Positions 20,922 through 21,494 of a DNA stretch of 21,494 nt are shown piece after piece. The notes under the pieces were generated by a model. The model was given only the letters and a program-made list of their open reading frames with translations, had not been told where the DNA came from and did not search any database. The translations under genes and the position numbers were made by a program. Numbering within the stretch: position 1 is the stretch's first letter; every line of letters starts with the position of its first letter. Origin of the DNA: JBBQBM01 sp964554485 (GTDB lineage: Bacteria; Patescibacteriota; Saccharimonadia; Saccharimonadales; JAGQMS01); the NCBI GenBank assembly GCA_964554485.1, contig CAZKOX010000014.1:1-21494 (forward strand), given 5' to 3'.

Positions 20922-21494
20922 CTACTTATCTTGGAGGACAGCTACTCCTGGGAGCTCTTTGCCGGCCAGTAAGTCTAGCGAAGCGCCGCCGCCAGTCGAG
21001 ACATGTCCGAACCTTTCCCGACTTCCGGGCATAGATTCTATAAAGCTTATAGTATCGCCACCACCGACAACTACAAAAGGTGATTTTTGTGCGCCTCCGT
21101 TACTGCCAATCAAACCGTCTACTAAAATTCGACTGCCGTGCGCAAACGGGGCAGCCGCTCCGGCAAGACCTTTAACTTCCGTCATTCCCATCGTTCCATT
21201 CCAAATAGCAGTTTTTGAAAGTTTTGCCGCGCCAGCAATAAAAGCCGCCGAAAACGGCCCAATGTCTAAAATTTTCTCGCTTGCCGCCACTTCAAAAGCA
21301 GAGCTTTCTGGTTTTTTTGGATAAGAATTAATATCCGCCCAAGCATGTTGGCTTAGATCGACAATTCTAGTTTGAACATCCGATTTTATGTCGTTTGCCA
21401 CAATAACATCTTGCGGCAAATAGAAAGTAAAGCTCCGCTTGGCGCTTTCTAGTTTTGCGAGTTCAAGAATTTCTTTGGCGGCTGCAACGCCTGT
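20922..21494 (-). CDS. pgk: Phosphoglycerate kinase, C-terminal 190 residues (runs off the window)
   Basis: Glycolytic enzyme transferring phosphate from 1,3-bisphosphoglycerate to ADP. Only the C-terminal, nucleotide-binding half is present; the frame is open to base 21494, past an internal TTG at 21419. Hallmarks: FYLPQDVIVAND, IWNGTMGMTE (usually WNGPMG; Thr replaces Pro here), VVGGGDT, and the C-terminal HVSTGGGASLDLLAGKELPG close to the end. The TAG stop at 20922-20924 is directly followed by the promoter of the GC-rich gene. Together with tpiA it marks a glycolytic neighbourhood. Confidence 0.95.
   Translation of the reverse strand, partial: TGVAAAKEILELAKLESAKRSFTFYLPQDVIVANDIKSDVQTRIVDLSQHAWADINSYPKKPESSAFEVAASEKILDIGPFSAAFIAGAAKLSKTAIWNGTMGMTEVKGLAGAAAPFAHGSRILVDGLIGSNGGAQKSPFVVVGGGDTISFIESMPGSRERFGHVSTGGGASLDLLAGKELPGVAVLQDK

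Noticed and set aside
1..21494. UGA recoded as glycine (SR1/Gracilibacteria code)
   Set aside because: No in-frame TGA is seen within recognised genes, and TGA ends the WhiB and ABC ATPase genes at sensible positions.
1..21494. CRISPR arrays, tRNA genes, insertion sequences or transposases
   Set aside because: No spaced direct repeats, no tRNA T-arm plus acceptor pairing, and no transposase-like protein were found on either strand.

Overview
The window looks like a piece of a Patescibacteria/CPR chromosome, most likely Saccharibacteria (TM7). This is inferred from gene content and style, not from a marker search. The DNA is about 40% GC, genes are tightly packed and nearly all on the minus strand, and the standard stop code fits because no gene contains an in-frame TGA. 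Several small proteins have one N-terminal membrane helix behind a pilin-like KKG or RQSG motif. Housekeeping proteins are of compact type, for example a MetG without a C-terminal tRNA-binding domain. An actinobacterial-type WhiB domain and a DUF348/G5 cell-wall protein are present.

Layout. Positions 1-6321 (minus): metG, tatD, two unknown small genes, a cysteine desulfurase, mnmA and the 5' part of alaS, covering aminoacylation and tRNA U34 thiolation. Positions 6540-8777 (minus): a MacB/FtsX-type ABC permease, its ATPase and a small membrane ORF. Positions 8892-11810 (plus): a 445-residue protein ending in a WhiB Fe-S domain, a 560-bp structured intergenic region, and a COG0523 (CobW-type) GTPase. 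Positions 11807-14993 (minus): a membrane-anchored unknown, a MarR regulator, rsmA and a DUF348-G5-transglycosylase protein. Positions 15033-17613 (minus): NUDIX hydrolase and a PcrA/UvrD helicase. Positions 17633-19736 (minus): two membrane-anchored unknowns downstream of tpiA. Positions 19850-20920: a self-contained GC-rich single-gene unit of unknown function with its own promoter, structured leader and terminator. Positions 20922-21494 (minus): the 3' part of pgk.

How they work together. The clearest regulatory link is a 20-bp near-palindrome, AATACTTAACRCGTCAAGTA, found in front of both the marR gene and the ABC transporter operon 4.4 kb away. It suggests an autoregulated MarR protein that also controls the exporter. 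A second pattern is that nine genes have a -10-like hexamer ending only 6-10 bases before the start codon, predicting leaderless or nearly leaderless mRNAs. Several genes inside operons carry Shine-Dalgarno sequences instead. The pairs metG-tatD and rpf-like-rsmA are neighbours in Mycobacterium and Bacillus; here they flank the ABC/WhiB/CobW/MarR block, in swapped order.
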